From contig JAGASN010000001.1 in NCBI GenBank assembly GCA_017847875.1, positions 1-62,214 of the forward strand: a DNA stretch of 62,214 nt. Direction: 5' to 3'. The notes below the pieces were generated by a model. It did no database searches. It had not been told where the DNA came from and saw only the letters and a list, made by a program, of their open reading frames with translations. This document shows positions 16,463 through 24,035 of this stretch, in pieces. Positions within the stretch are counted from its first letter, which is position 1, and every line of letters begins with the position of its first letter. This DNA is from Oscillospiraceae bacterium. Its GTDB lineage: Bacteria > Bacillota > Clostridia > Oscillospirales > Ruminococcaceae. The translations under genes were made by a program, and so were the position numbers.

Positions 16463-16633
16463 TCAATTATCGGTATGGCTGCAGGAACAGCAGCCTTCTT
16501 TGCTTTTTTTGCAGCAGGAGCTGCCATAGGGACAGCCGATGCATTTGTTTCCGTTCTTTTTAGATTTATAAATATAATATCCCGCAAGTATAAGGATTAT
16601 TGCAAGGACGGCGATAATGATGATATCTTCCAT
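16463..16633 (-). CDS. FeoB-associated cysteine-rich membrane peptide
   Basis: A 56-residue peptide: one N-terminal transmembrane helix (about 4-21), a YKSKKNGN linker, then seven cysteines in the pattern CIGCPYGSSCC ... CCSC (C31, C34, C40, C41, C48, C49, C51). This matches the FeoB-associated Cys-rich family that follows feoB in many anaerobes and is thought to handle Fe2+ at the membrane. AAAGGAAC precedes the ATG. It lies 34 bases after feoB and is the last gene of the operon. Confidence 0.88.
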   Translation of the reverse strand: MEDIIIIAVLAIILILAGYYIYKSKKNGNKCIGCPYGSSCCKKSKEGCCSCSHTDN

Positions 16634-16667
16634 AAATGACTGTTCCTTTCTTTAAAATTTTGTTTTT

Positions 16668-18668
16668 TTAAGCTTTCGCGGCTTTTTCTTTCATATTTCT
16701 TTGTTCGGCGGTCGCGCAAAGATAGATTATCACGGAAGCCATTGCAATAACGGTCATAAGTCCCGGAACAAAAGCTGTTCCGAAAGTTCCTTCGGTGATG
16801 AGAGTTCCGATCTGATATACGAGGAAGCTAACGGTATATCCGACAGCGAACTGAAGACCTATTCCGCCCCAGAGCCATTTTGCGCTCTTCATTTCCGCAT
16901 TCATCGCGCCGATTGCCGCAAAGCATGGCGGAGTGAAAAGATTGAACATAAGATAAGCAAGTGCGGCGGCTTTTGTGATTGCGAAAACGCCGGCAACTTC
17001 CGCCCCTGCACCTTCCATAAGTTCAAGTTCTTCAGCATCGATGAGATTTTCAAGACCGACGAAGCAGACCGCAAGGGTGCCCACAACGTTTTCCTTTGCG
17101 ATGAAGCCGGTAACTGCCGCTGCGGCAAACTGCCAGGAAAGAACGCCGACAATCGGAACAAGGATATATGCAACGGGATTTGCGATGGAAGCGAGAATTG
17201 AAGCATCTGCGCTTTCGGCAACGTTGAAGCTCCAGTCAAAAGTCTGCATTATCTGAACTGCGGTGTTACAAAGAAGGATTATTGTTGCGGCTTTTACGAT
17301 ATATGCCCAGCCGCGGCTGCACATGGATTTAAATGCACGCATAAGGCTCGGAACTTTATATTCCGGAAGTTCGATGATGAAGAAGGATTTTTTTGCTTTG
17401 TATCCGGTGATTTTGTTGATAAGAAGTGCGCCGAAGAAAATTATGACGATTCCGACAAAATACATAAGAGTTCCTACCCAGGAAGCATCTTCAAAGAAGG
17501 CGCCGGCAAAAAGCGCTATTACCGGAAGTTTTGCGCCGCAGGGCATAAACGGAGCAAGCATTGCGGTGGCTCTTCTTTCACGCTCGTTGCGGATAGTGCG
17601 GCAGGCCATAACGCCCGGAATTGCGCAACCGGTTCCGATTACAAAAGGAATTACGGACTTTCCGGAAAGGCCTACTTTTTTGAAGATCGGATCGAGAACA
17701 ACGGAAGCTCTTGCCATATATCCGCAGTCTTCAAGAAGCGCGATGAGGAAATACATTACCATAACAAGGGGAAGGAAGCCCACAACCGCGCCGACACCGC
17801 CGATTACGCCGTCAACAAGAAGTGCATAGAGAATGGGGCTTGCGCCTTCGAGCATTCCGCCGACCCAGCTTTGGAAAGTTTCTATCCAGCCAACGAGGAT
17901 ATCGGCGACAAGGACACCGAGACCTTTTTCGTGCTGTGAAATCATGAAAACAAGCCACATAACAAGGGCAAAAATCGGAATTCCGAGCCACTTGTTCGTA
18001 AGGATATCGTCAATTTTATCACCGGCGTTTTTCTGGTTTGTAAAAACTTTTCTGGTTTCGACTTCTTTAACGATTTTGTTAACAAATTCAAAGCGTTTTC
18101 TGTCCGCCGCAAGAACCTCTTCTTTATCAGAAAAATCAATATTTCCTTGTTCATAAGGCGCTTTCTGGCCTTTTCCCTCCTGCATAGCGGCGGTTTTTAC
18201 AACTTCCTTAAGTCCTTCACCGGAAGTGGAGGTTGTGTCGATAACCGGGCAACCGAGTTTTTCGGAAAGAAGTTTTGCATCGATTTTGGTTTCTTTCTTT
18301 GCATTGACGTCAGCTTTATTAAGGGCAACGACAACCGGAATTCCGAGTTCGAGAAGCTGTGTTGTAAAGAAAAGGCTTCTGGAAAGGTTTGTTGCATCAA
18401 CAATGTTGATTATTACGTCCGGGTTTTCGTTTTTTACATAATCGCTTGTAACGCTTTCTTCCGAAGTAAAAGGTGACATGGAATATGCGCCGGGAAGGTC
18501 AACAGCGATGAGTTCTTCTGCTCCGTCATAATAAGCCTTCTTTATGGGGTGTTCTTTCTTTTCAACGGTAACGCCCGCCCAGTTTCCTACTTTTTCGTTT
18601 CGGCCGGTAATGGCGTTATACATTGTTGTTTTGCCGCTGTTGGGGTTGCCTGTGAGCGCAATTCTCAT
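16668..18668 (-). CDS. feoB: Ferrous iron transporter FeoB
   Basis: A 666-residue Fe2+ transporter. The N-terminal G domain (1-165) has G1 GNPNSGKTT, the switch region, G3 DLPGAYS and G4 NKAD. A GDI-like helical spacer (about 165-220) joins a membrane domain of about eight to ten helices with the two Gate regions and conserved cysteines (GTGCAIPG, FMPCGAKLP, NLFTPPC) thought to line the ion path. Length is normal. AAGGAGC precedes the ATG. It is preceded by feoA and followed by the Cys-rich peptide; an operator-like site sits in the feoA-feoB gap. Confidence 0.97.
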   Translation of the reverse strand: MRIALTGNPNSGKTTMYNAITGRNEKVGNWAGVTVEKKEHPIKKAYYDGAEELIAVDLPGAYSMSPFTSEESVTSDYVKNENPDVIINIVDATNLSRSLFFTTQLLELGIPVVVALNKADVNAKKETKIDAKLLSEKLGCPVIDTTSTSGEGLKEVVKTAAMQEGKGQKAPYEQGNIDFSDKEEVLAADRKRFEFVNKIVKEVETRKVFTNQKNAGDKIDDILTNKWLGIPIFALVMWLVFMISQHEKGLGVLVADILVGWIETFQSWVGGMLEGASPILYALLVDGVIGGVGAVVGFLPLVMVMYFLIALLEDCGYMARASVVLDPIFKKVGLSGKSVIPFVIGTGCAIPGVMACRTIRNERERRATAMLAPFMPCGAKLPVIALFAGAFFEDASWVGTLMYFVGIVIIFFGALLINKITGYKAKKSFFIIELPEYKVPSLMRAFKSMCSRGWAYIVKAATIILLCNTAVQIMQTFDWSFNVAESADASILASIANPVAYILVPIVGVLSWQFAAAAVTGFIAKENVVGTLAVCFVGLENLIDAEELELMEGAGAEVAGVFAITKAAALAYLMFNLFTPPCFAAIGAMNAEMKSAKWLWGGIGLQFAVGYTVSFLVYQIGTLITEGTFGTAFVPGLMTVIAMASVIIYLCATAEQRNMKEKAAKA

Positions 18669-18715
18669 TAACGTGATGCTCCTTTTTATTTTAAAATGTC
18701 AAAATTAAAAACTGA

Positions 18716-18738
18716 TTAGGTTAGGAAAGGCTAACTTA
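18716..18738. promoter_or_regulatory. Putative metalloregulator operator in the feoA-feoB gap
   Basis: GTTAG (18720-18724), 6 bases, CTAAC (18731-18735), extended by TTAG on the left and TTA on the right. The half-site and spacing equal those of the two sites upstream of feoA. DtxR/IdeR boxes share the TTAGGTTAG half. A weak hairpin (GCGGAAT/ATTCCGC, 18749-18771) lies between this site and the feoA stop and might attenuate feoB. Confidence 0.6.
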
Positions 18739-18781
18739 CCCTTATAAAGCGGAATTTTGTTTTTATTCCGCCGGGGTGTGG

Positions 18782-18997
18782 TTATTCAACAGCAATCGCT
18801 TCCGCAAGCTGGTTATCTATATTATATCTTCCGTCTTTAATAGAAACGGTGCAGCCGCCCTTTCGGTGTGCAATCACCGTAATAGGTTCGCCGCTGTAGC
18901 AACCAAGAGAAAAGAGGAAAGCGTCAAGTTCTTCGTCATCGGTTTCAATGGCTTTGATAATATATTCAACGCCTTCTTCCGCAGACTTTAAATTCAC
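18782..18997 (-). CDS. feoA: Ferrous iron transport accessory protein FeoA
   Basis: A 71-residue SH3-like FeoA protein, which stimulates FeoB from the cytoplasmic side. It shows the pattern LFSLGCYSGEPITVIAHRKGGCTVSIKDGRYNID (read in parts) and ends in QLAEAIAVE. I start at GTG 18997 because AAGGTGAT sits 6 bases upstream. Starting three codons earlier would place the start on that site. First gene of feoA-feoB-Cys peptide. Confidence 0.92.
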   Translation of the reverse strand: MNLKSAEEGVEYIIKAIETDDEELDAFLFSLGCYSGEPITVIAHRKGGCTVSIKDGRYNIDNQLAEAIAVE

Positions 18998-19025
18998 AAG
19001 TATCACCTTACCTAATATATTTTAT

Positions 19026-19043
19026 GGTTAGTCTTGGCTAACC
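19026..19043. promoter_or_regulatory. Putative metalloregulator operator 2 (feoA leader)
   Basis: GGTTAG (19026-19031), 6-base spacer, CTAACC (19038-19043). It lies in the transcribed leader about 30 bases before the feoA start. Confidence 0.68.
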
Positions 19044-19059
19044 GTTTTTCTGAAATAAA

Positions 19060-19077
19060 AGTTAGGACTTCCTAACC
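19060..19077. promoter_or_regulatory. Putative metalloregulator operator 1 (at feoA +1)
   Basis: GTTAGGA (19061-19067), CT, TCCTAAC (19070-19076), a perfect palindrome with the same GTTAG-N6-CTAAC geometry. It covers the predicted transcription start just downstream of the -10 at 19085, a classic repressor position. Confidence 0.72.
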
Positions 19078-19084
19078 ACATTGA

Positions 19085-19113
19085 AGTATATCACTACTGC
19101 ACAACTTTGTCAA
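19085..19113 (-). promoter_or_regulatory. Sigma-A promoter of the feo operon
   Basis: Minus-strand TTGACA (19108-19113), 17 bases, TATACT (19085-19090), immediately followed by operator 1. Confidence 0.85.
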
Positions 19114-19144
19114 TATGTTTTTGGTAAATATTTCAGGTTTTCCA

Positions 19145-19183
19145 AAAAAAGCAGGAAGTTTTCCGAAAAAAACTTCCTGCTTT
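19145..19183 (-). terminator. Terminator after tRNA-Leu
   Basis: Inverted repeat AAGCAGGAAGTTT / AAACTTCCTGCTT directly after the tRNA CCA end on the minus strand, followed by seven T residues. Confidence 0.85.
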
Positions 19184-19268
19184 TGGTGCCGCCAACGAGA
19201 CTCGAACTCGTACGCTTTATAGGCGAGGGATTTTAAGTCCCTTGTGTCTGCCATTCCACCACGGCGGC
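19184..19268 (-). tRNA. tRNA-Leu(TAA)
   Basis: Minus-strand type II tRNA: acceptor GCCGCCG/TGGCGGC, anticodon stem GGGAC..TCCC with loop containing TTAAAAT (anticodon TAA), a long variable arm (CGCCTATAAAGCG), T-arm GTTCGAGTC and encoded CCA. Confidence 0.95.
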
Positions 19269-19291
19269 ATTTTTTTGATTTTGTAAAGTTT

Positions 19292-19320
19292 ATTATAACA
19301 AAATCCCCCGGGGTTTACAA
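19292..19320 (-). promoter_or_regulatory. Promoter of tRNA-Leu
   Basis: Minus-strand TTGTAA (19315-19320), 17 bases, TATAAT (19292-19297). Confidence 0.75.
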
Positions 19321-19369
19321 GTGTTTTTATTCCAATTTGCCATATTAAGGATTTTCTTCCAAAAAAACA

Positions 19370-19398
19370 ATGACAAACCGAAAAGCTTGTGCTATACT
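19370..19398 (+). promoter_or_regulatory. Promoter of the InlB-repeat surface protein
   Basis: ATGACA (19370-19375), 17 bases, TATACT (19393-19398), about 60 bases before the start codon, whose ribosome binding site is AAAAGGAGG. Confidence 0.7.
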
Positions 19399-19457
19399 TT
19401 TATATGTAGAAATTTATCTTTTTATTAAAAAAGATTAAAAGGAGGTTTCTTTTTTAA

Positions 19458-21116
19458 ATGAAACGAATTTTTTCAATTTTCCTTGCTTTGGTGCTTGTCA
19501 TCACAGCCGTTCCTTTCCTTGGGGTTGAAGCAAAAGCTTTGGGTCTTGACGAAGAAGGAACTTATACCATAACCTATAAACCCGGCAGCGGCGCAAAAGG
19601 TTCTTCCAAAAAAGATACTTTTGAACCCGGAGAGGAAGCTGTTCTTCGTTCCGCAGACGACCTTGGTTTTTCCAAGGAGGGTTATTATTTCACCGGTTGG
19701 CAAATCGGCAACAAAAAATATTCCGCAGGAAGCAGTTTTAACAGCAACGGCGGCGACCACACCGCTACCGCCCAGTGGAAAAAAGAAGGAAGCTCCAGCT
19801 CTTCTTCCAGTTCTTCCACCGGAACCACCAAAGAGACCTATACCGTAACTTACAAACCCGGTGCAGCCGGCGGCAGTTCCGTTAAAAAGACCTATGACTA
19901 TGACGAAAACTTCACCCTTATTTCCTGCCCCTTTGAATATAAAGACCATTCTTTTGTTGGTTGGGAATACGGCAACGGAAACGTTTATGACGCAGGCCAG
20001 GGTGTTTCCGCACCTAACATGGACGTAACTTTTACCGCAAAATGGAGCAGCGAAGGAATTAAAGACATCACCGGTTCTTCCAGCTCTTCTTCCGAAAGCT
20101 CCAGCTCCAGCAGTTCCAGTTCTTCCAGCTCCAGCAGCTCTTCTTCCAGCAGCAGCTCCAGCTCCAGTTCCTCCAGTTCCAGCGCTTCTTCCTCCAAGCC
20201 GGTAAGCTCCAGCACATCTTCTTCCAAACCGGTAAGCTCTTCCAGCAGTTCTTCCGAAAGTTCCGTTCCGGAATCCTCCTCCAGCAGTTCCTCTGTTGTT
20301 GAAGCTCCCGTAGAAGACGTTTTTGAGCCCATCACCCTTGCTTTCAGCATTGACGGCGATATTCCCGTAACCAAAATTGAATTTCTTCTTAAAGAGGATA
20401 TCGGCGGCAACCCCACCCTTAACCTTTCCCCTCTTGACGGTTACAGCGTAACCGACGAAGCCGCGGCAAAATTCATTGCCGATGGCGACGCTCTTGCCGC
20501 ATTCGACGTTTCCCTTCTTGTTGACGGATTCGCTTATGAAGACAAAGCTCTCGGAACCGTAACTTACAGCCTTAACGGAACCCAGGCAAGCGCGGAATCC
20601 AACTATAAATCTTATGTTTTCGCAATGGTACATACCACCGATATCGGAAAATTTGACGGCGAATATTATATGACCGACGGCGAAAACACCTATCTTTATA
20701 ATCAGGAAACCGATTTCAAAACCGCCGTTGACAACGTAAAACTTGTTGAGGAAGACGGCGTTTACCGCCTTGTTATCAAGGATCCTTCCGGCCTTTCCGC
20801 TTTTGCATATCAGGCTTCCGAAAACGTTATTGTTGAAGCAAAACTTGTTCCAAGCGCTTCCACCGAATCCGCTTCCATTGACGTAACCTCCCTTTCTCCG
20901 GTTCTTCTTGTTCATCTTGAAGTTGGCGAAGGAAAATCCACCGGCGGCGGAGTTCCTTTCTGGATCTGGATCATTGTCGGTGTTCTTGTAATCCTCATCG
21001 GCGCTCTTGTTGCGCTTTTCCTCATCAACCGCAAAAATGAAGCAAAAACTTCTTCTTACAGCGAAAAACCCTCTTCCGGCTATTCCGGAATCACCGGTTT
21101 TGATGATGAAGAATAA
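19458..21116 (+). CDS. Secreted surface protein with InlB B-repeats, poly-serine tract and C-terminal TM anchor
   Basis: A 552-residue exported protein. A signal peptide (about 1-28) is followed by two InlB/Listeria-Bacteroides repeat domains, each with the YTITYKPG start and GW end (about 33-110 and 125-195). A serine-only linker runs about residues 203-275, the longest run exceeding 20 serines, then proline/serine spacers. A beta-rich domain (about 285-480) resembles clostridial cell-surface modules. A single C-terminal helix (WIWIIVGVLVILIGALVALF) and a short basic-to-acidic tail replace LPXTG. Likely a surface adhesin or envelope-exposed protein held by its own membrane helix. Confidence 0.85.
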   Translation: MKRIFSIFLALVLVITAVPFLGVEAKALGLDEEGTYTITYKPGSGAKGSSKKDTFEPGEEAVLRSADDLGFSKEGYYFTGWQIGNKKYSAGSSFNSNGGDHTATAQWKKEGSSSSSSSSSTGTTKETYTVTYKPGAAGGSSVKKTYDYDENFTLISCPFEYKDHSFVGWEYGNGNVYDAGQGVSAPNMDVTFTAKWSSEGIKDITGSSSSSSESSSSSSSSSSSSSSSSSSSSSSSSSSSSSASSSKPVSSSTSSSKPVSSSSSSSESSVPESSSSSSSVVEAPVEDVFEPITLAFSIDGDIPVTKIEFLLKEDIGGNPTLNLSPLDGYSVTDEAAAKFIADGDALAAFDVSLLVDGFAYEDKALGTVTYSLNGTQASAESNYKSYVFAMVHTTDIGKFDGEYYMTDGENTYLYNQETDFKTAVDNVKLVEEDGVYRLVIKDPSGLSAFAYQASENVIVEAKLVPSASTESASIDVTSLSPVLLVHLEVGEGKSTGGGVPFWIWIIVGVLVILIGALVALFLINRKNEAKTSSYSEKPSSGYSGITGFDDEE

Positions 21117-21133
21117 TTGAACTTTAAACACCA

Positions 21134-21176
21134 AAAAGGGGTGCGCTGTTCTTTTGAACGGCGCGCCCCCTTTTTC
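21134..21176 (+). terminator. Terminator of the surface-protein gene
   Basis: AAAAAGGGGTGCGC and GCGCGCCCCCTTTTT pair around a TGTTCTTTTGAACG loop, which itself can fold, and end in a T-rich tract. Confidence 0.82.
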
Positions 21177-21183
21177 TTTTCTC

Positions 21184-21212
21184 TTGTAAAAGCTTTTTTT
21201 ATATTGTATAAT
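21184..21212 (+). promoter_or_regulatory. Promoter of mtaB
   Basis: TTGTAA (21184-21189), 17 bases, TATAAT (21207-21212), about 38 bases before the start codon. Confidence 0.7.
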
Positions 21213-21250
21213 TATAAATTAGTCAAAACCTTTTTATCAAGGAGGAAAAA

Positions 21251-22570
21251 ATGAAAGCTGCTTTTTATACCCTTGGCTGCAAGGTTAACCAATATGAAAC
21301 GCAGATTATGGAACAGGCTTTTTCCAAAGCCGGTTTTGAAATTGTGGATTGCGAAAGCGACGCGGACGTTTACGTTATAAATTCCTGCACCGTTACCGGA
21401 ACCGGCGATAAAAAATCCCGCCAGATGGTGCGCCATTTCCGCCGCAAAAACCCGAACGCAGTCATTGCCCTCACCGGCTGTTATCCCCAGGCTTTTCCGG
21501 AAGAATCTTCCCTTCTTCTTGAAGCGGACGTTATAACCGGTTCCGCCGACAGAAGCCAGGTTCTCCCGGCGGTTTTCGATGCCCTTGACGGAAAGCGCGT
21601 TGTTCATATAACTCCCCACGAAAAACTCGAGGAATTTGAACCGATGCAGGCCAGCGGAATGCTTGACCGCACCAGAGCTTTTGTAAAAATTCAGGACGGA
21701 TGCGACAACCGCTGTTCCTATTGCATTATCCCGAAAGCAAGAGGGCATGTCCGTTCAAAACCGCTCAAGGATATTGAACGCGAGCTGGAAAGCCTTCTTT
21801 CCCACGGTTACACCGAAGTTGTTCTTGCGGGAATAAACCTTCCTTTCTATGGAAGAGACCTCGGTCTTTCGCTCATCAATGCCGTTGAGCTTGCCTGTGA
21901 AATTATGCCCAGGGTACGCCTCAGCTCTCTTGAGCCGGAACTTCTTTCGAGAGAGGATGTGGAGCGCCTTGCGAAGCTTCCGAACTTCTGCCCCCAATTC
22001 CACCTTTCTCTCCAGAGCGGTTGCGACAGGACCCTTAATCGCATGAGAAGAAGATATAACACCGATATGTACCGGGAAGTTGTCAAGAATATCCGGGAAT
22101 TTTTCCCCAACGGCGGACTCACCACCGACGTTATAGTCGGATTCCCGGGCGAAACGGACGAGGATTTTGAGGAAAGCTGCCGCTTTATTGAGGAAATGGG
22201 CTTCGCGAAAGTTCACGTTTTCCCCTATTCCAGAAGAACCGGAACCGACGCCGCGGATATGCCCGACCAGGTTCCAAATTCCGTCAAATCCGAAAGAGCC
22301 GCAAAAATGGCCGAAAGAGCCGAAGCGGTCCGCAAAAAATTTCTTGAAAGTCAGGTCGGTCTTACCGAATCCGTCCTTATTGAATCCGTTATCAAGGACG
22401 GAATGATGAACGGTTACACGATGAATTATACCCCGGTTGTTATTCCGGCGGTAAAATCCCTTCTTTGCACCGTTCAGGAAGTTGTTATAACCGGAGTTTC
22501 CGGCGACGTTTGTACCGGAAGAATTAAAAATCCTCCGGTGGGATATGACCCAATGGGAATGTTCGATTAA
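21251..22570 (+). CDS. mtaB: tRNA t6A37 methylthiotransferase MtaB
   Basis: A 439-residue radical-SAM methylthiotransferase that converts t6A37 to ms2t6A37 in ANN-decoding tRNAs. The N-terminal UPF0004 domain starts FYTLGCKVNQYETQ (C10 and two further cysteines bind the auxiliary 4Fe-4S cluster). The radical-SAM motif is GCDNRCSYC (C151, C155, C158), followed by SLEPELL, FHLSLQSGCD, TDVIVGFPGETDEDF and a C-terminal TRAM-like segment. KVNQYE distinguishes MtaB from MiaB. AAGGAGG precedes the ATG. Confidence 0.95.
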   Translation: MKAAFYTLGCKVNQYETQIMEQAFSKAGFEIVDCESDADVYVINSCTVTGTGDKKSRQMVRHFRRKNPNAVIALTGCYPQAFPEESSLLLEADVITGSADRSQVLPAVFDALDGKRVVHITPHEKLEEFEPMQASGMLDRTRAFVKIQDGCDNRCSYCIIPKARGHVRSKPLKDIERELESLLSHGYTEVVLAGINLPFYGRDLGLSLINAVELACEIMPRVRLSSLEPELLSREDVERLAKLPNFCPQFHLSLQSGCDRTLNRMRRRYNTDMYREVVKNIREFFPNGGLTTDVIVGFPGETDEDFEESCRFIEEMGFAKVHVFPYSRRTGTDAADMPDQVPNSVKSERAAKMAERAEAVRKKFLESQVGLTESVLIESVIKDGMMNGYTMNYTPVVIPAVKSLLCTVQEVVITGVSGDVCTGRIKNPPVGYDPMGMFD

Positions 22571-22649
22571 ATTTTTTTCAGCAAAAACCGCATGTTTCCG
22601 CCTTTTTTTCAATACTGCAAAATTTTTGAAAAAAATTTTAAAAAAAGTG

Positions 22650-22678
22650 TTGACATTTTGGTTTTGCTCGTGTATAAT
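22650..22678 (+). promoter_or_regulatory. Consensus promoter for tRNA-Asp/tRNA-Thr
   Basis: TTGACA (22650-22655), 17 bases, TATAAT (22673-22678), a perfect consensus, 29 bases before tRNA-Asp. Confidence 0.9.
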
Positions 22679-22707
22679 TATCAACGTTGACCCCACAAGG
22701 TCATTGT

Positions 22708-22784
22708 GGCCCGGTAGTTCAGCTGGTTAGAACGCTAGCCTGTCACGCTAGAGGTCGAGGGTTCGAGCCCCTTCCGGGTCGCCA
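22708..22784 (+). tRNA. tRNA-Asp(GTC)
   Basis: Acceptor GGCCCGG/CCGGGTC, anticodon stem CTAGC/GCTAG with loop CTGTCAC (anticodon GTC), T-arm GGGTTCGAGCCC, encoded CCA. Confidence 0.96.
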
Positions 22785-22788
22785 CTTT

Positions 22789-22864
22789 GCTGATGTAGCT
22801 CAGTAGGCAGAGCACTTCCTTGGTAAGGAAGAGGTCATCAGTTCGAATCTGATTATCAGCTCCA
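22789..22864 (+). tRNA. tRNA-Thr(GGT)
   Basis: Acceptor GCTGATG/TATCAGC, anticodon stem CTTCC/GGAAG with loop TTGGTAA (anticodon GGT), T-arm CAGTTCGAATCTG, encoded CCA. Four bases after tRNA-Asp. Confidence 0.95.
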
Positions 22865-22890
22865 TCAAGCCGCTACGTAAGCGGCTTTTT
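22865..22890 (+). terminator. Terminator of the tRNA-Asp/Thr operon
   Basis: AAGCCGCT (22867-22874) and AGCGGCTT with an ACGTA loop, then TTTTT. Confidence 0.85.
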
Positions 22891-22965
22891 GCTATGTTGG
22901 AGCTTTTATATAGATGAACTTCGCTTGGAAAACGGTTCCCTGCGGAGTTATTTTTTTGCAAAAAA

Positions 22966-22996
22966 TTACGGTGTGCCAAAAGGCACACCGTTTTTT
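22966..22996 (-). terminator. Terminator of the two-component operon
   Basis: ACGGTGTGCC, AAAA loop, GGCACACCGT with T/A runs. It lies just past the stop of the histidine kinase gene on the minus strand. The 75 bases to its left (22891-22965) show nothing recognisable. Confidence 0.8.
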
Positions 22997-24035
22997 ATAA
23001 CGTAACGGTAAATTTTGCTCCGCCTTCCGGGCGGTTTTCCGCAAGAACTTTTCCGCCATGCAGTGTCAGAATGTTTTTTACAAGGGCAAGCCCAAGCCCG
23101 TTGCCCTCTTCCTTATGGGAAGAATCGCTTTGATAAAATTTATCGAAGATATGTTTTATGGAATCTTCCGGAATTCCGGGGCCGCTGTCCTCAACGGTAC
23201 AGATTATGTTTTCGCCTTCGTTAAAAAGGCGGATTTTCAGAAGTCCTTCCGGAGGGCTGAATTTTACAGCATTGGAAATAAGGTTGTTCCAGACGTGGAA
23301 CATAAGATTTTCGTTACCTTCGAATTCAATCTCATCAAGGTCGATATCAAGTTCAATATCCTTTTCGTCCCATTCCCTTTCAAAAGTAAGCACCGATTGG
23401 CGAATCTGCTCGTCAAGGCGGTATTTTTTGATGTTCGGCTGAATCGCCTTGTTATCGACTTTTGAAAGAAGAAGAATGTTTCCCACAAGGGCGGAAAGGC
23501 GCCTTGTGTTGAAAAGGATTTTTTCCGTATAGGTTCTTTCTTCTTCACAGCAATCCGGGTTGCACTGAAGAAGGGTCGCGTAGCCTTCTATGGCGTTTAT
23601 CGGCGTTTTGAATTCATGGGAAACGTTTGAAACAAAATCTGTCTGCAAAATTTCCGTTGCGCCGAGTTCCTCTGTCATAAGGTTAAAGTTGGAATACATT
23701 TCTTTTATCTCGCGGAAGGGACTTTTTGTTTCAAGCCGGATATCAAAATTCCCTTTCGAAACTTCGTTCATGGCGTTGCTGAGTTTTGTGATAGGCCCGA
23801 AGAAAAGTTTTCCGAGATAAAAAGTGAGCGAATAACCTATCATAAGGTTAAAAATGATGAACCAAATCAGAAGAAAAGTAAGTTCTCTTGTGTGAAAAAT
23901 TGTGCTCAGTAAAAACGCCAGAACCGTTGAAACAAAAAAGGTGAACGCAAGGCAGACCATTACCGCAAGGGTGAACCAAAGCCTTGTGCTCCGGCGGACA
24001 ATTTTTCTTGTTTTTTCAATTTCGTTTATCTTCAT
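22995..24035 (-). CDS. Sensor histidine kinase with minimal sensor loop
   Basis: A 346-residue kinase. Two membrane helices (about 20-45 and 52-75) are joined by only about six residues, so the sensing part is within the membrane. HAMP follows (about 76-128, FFGPITKLSNAM), then HisKA with SHEFKTP (phosphorylated H140) and HATPase_c with N box NLISNAVKFSPP, G1 DSGPGIP and G2 GNGLGLALV. It resembles intramembrane-sensing kinases that watch the envelope. Its ATG overlaps the stop of the response regulator gene (ATGA), so the two are translationally coupled. Confidence 0.93.
   Translation of the reverse strand: MKINEIEKTRKIVRRSTRLWFTLAVMVCLAFTFFVSTVLAFLLSTIFHTRELTFLLIWFIIFNLMIGYSLTFYLGKLFFGPITKLSNAMNEVSKGNFDIRLETKSPFREIKEMYSNFNLMTEELGATEILQTDFVSNVSHEFKTPINAIEGYATLLQCNPDCCEEERTYTEKILFNTRRLSALVGNILLLSKVDNKAIQPNIKKYRLDEQIRQSVLTFEREWDEKDIELDIDLDEIEFEGNENLMFHVWNNLISNAVKFSPPEGLLKIRLFNEGENIICTVEDSGPGIPEDSIKHIFDKFYQSDSSHKEEGNGLGLALVKNILTLHGGKVLAENRPEGGAKFTVTL

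Noticed and set aside
20070..20300. Possible CRISPR-like short repeats
   Set aside because: It is the codon-degenerate poly-serine tract. There is no fixed repeat/spacer periodicity, and no cas genes are seen anywhere in the window.
19473..21134. 553-codon minus-strand frame opposite the serine-rich surface protein
   Set aside because: The serine tract read backwards gives a Gly/Arg/Ala-rich string, an artefact of the repeat. The plus strand has promoter, ribosome binding site and signal peptide.
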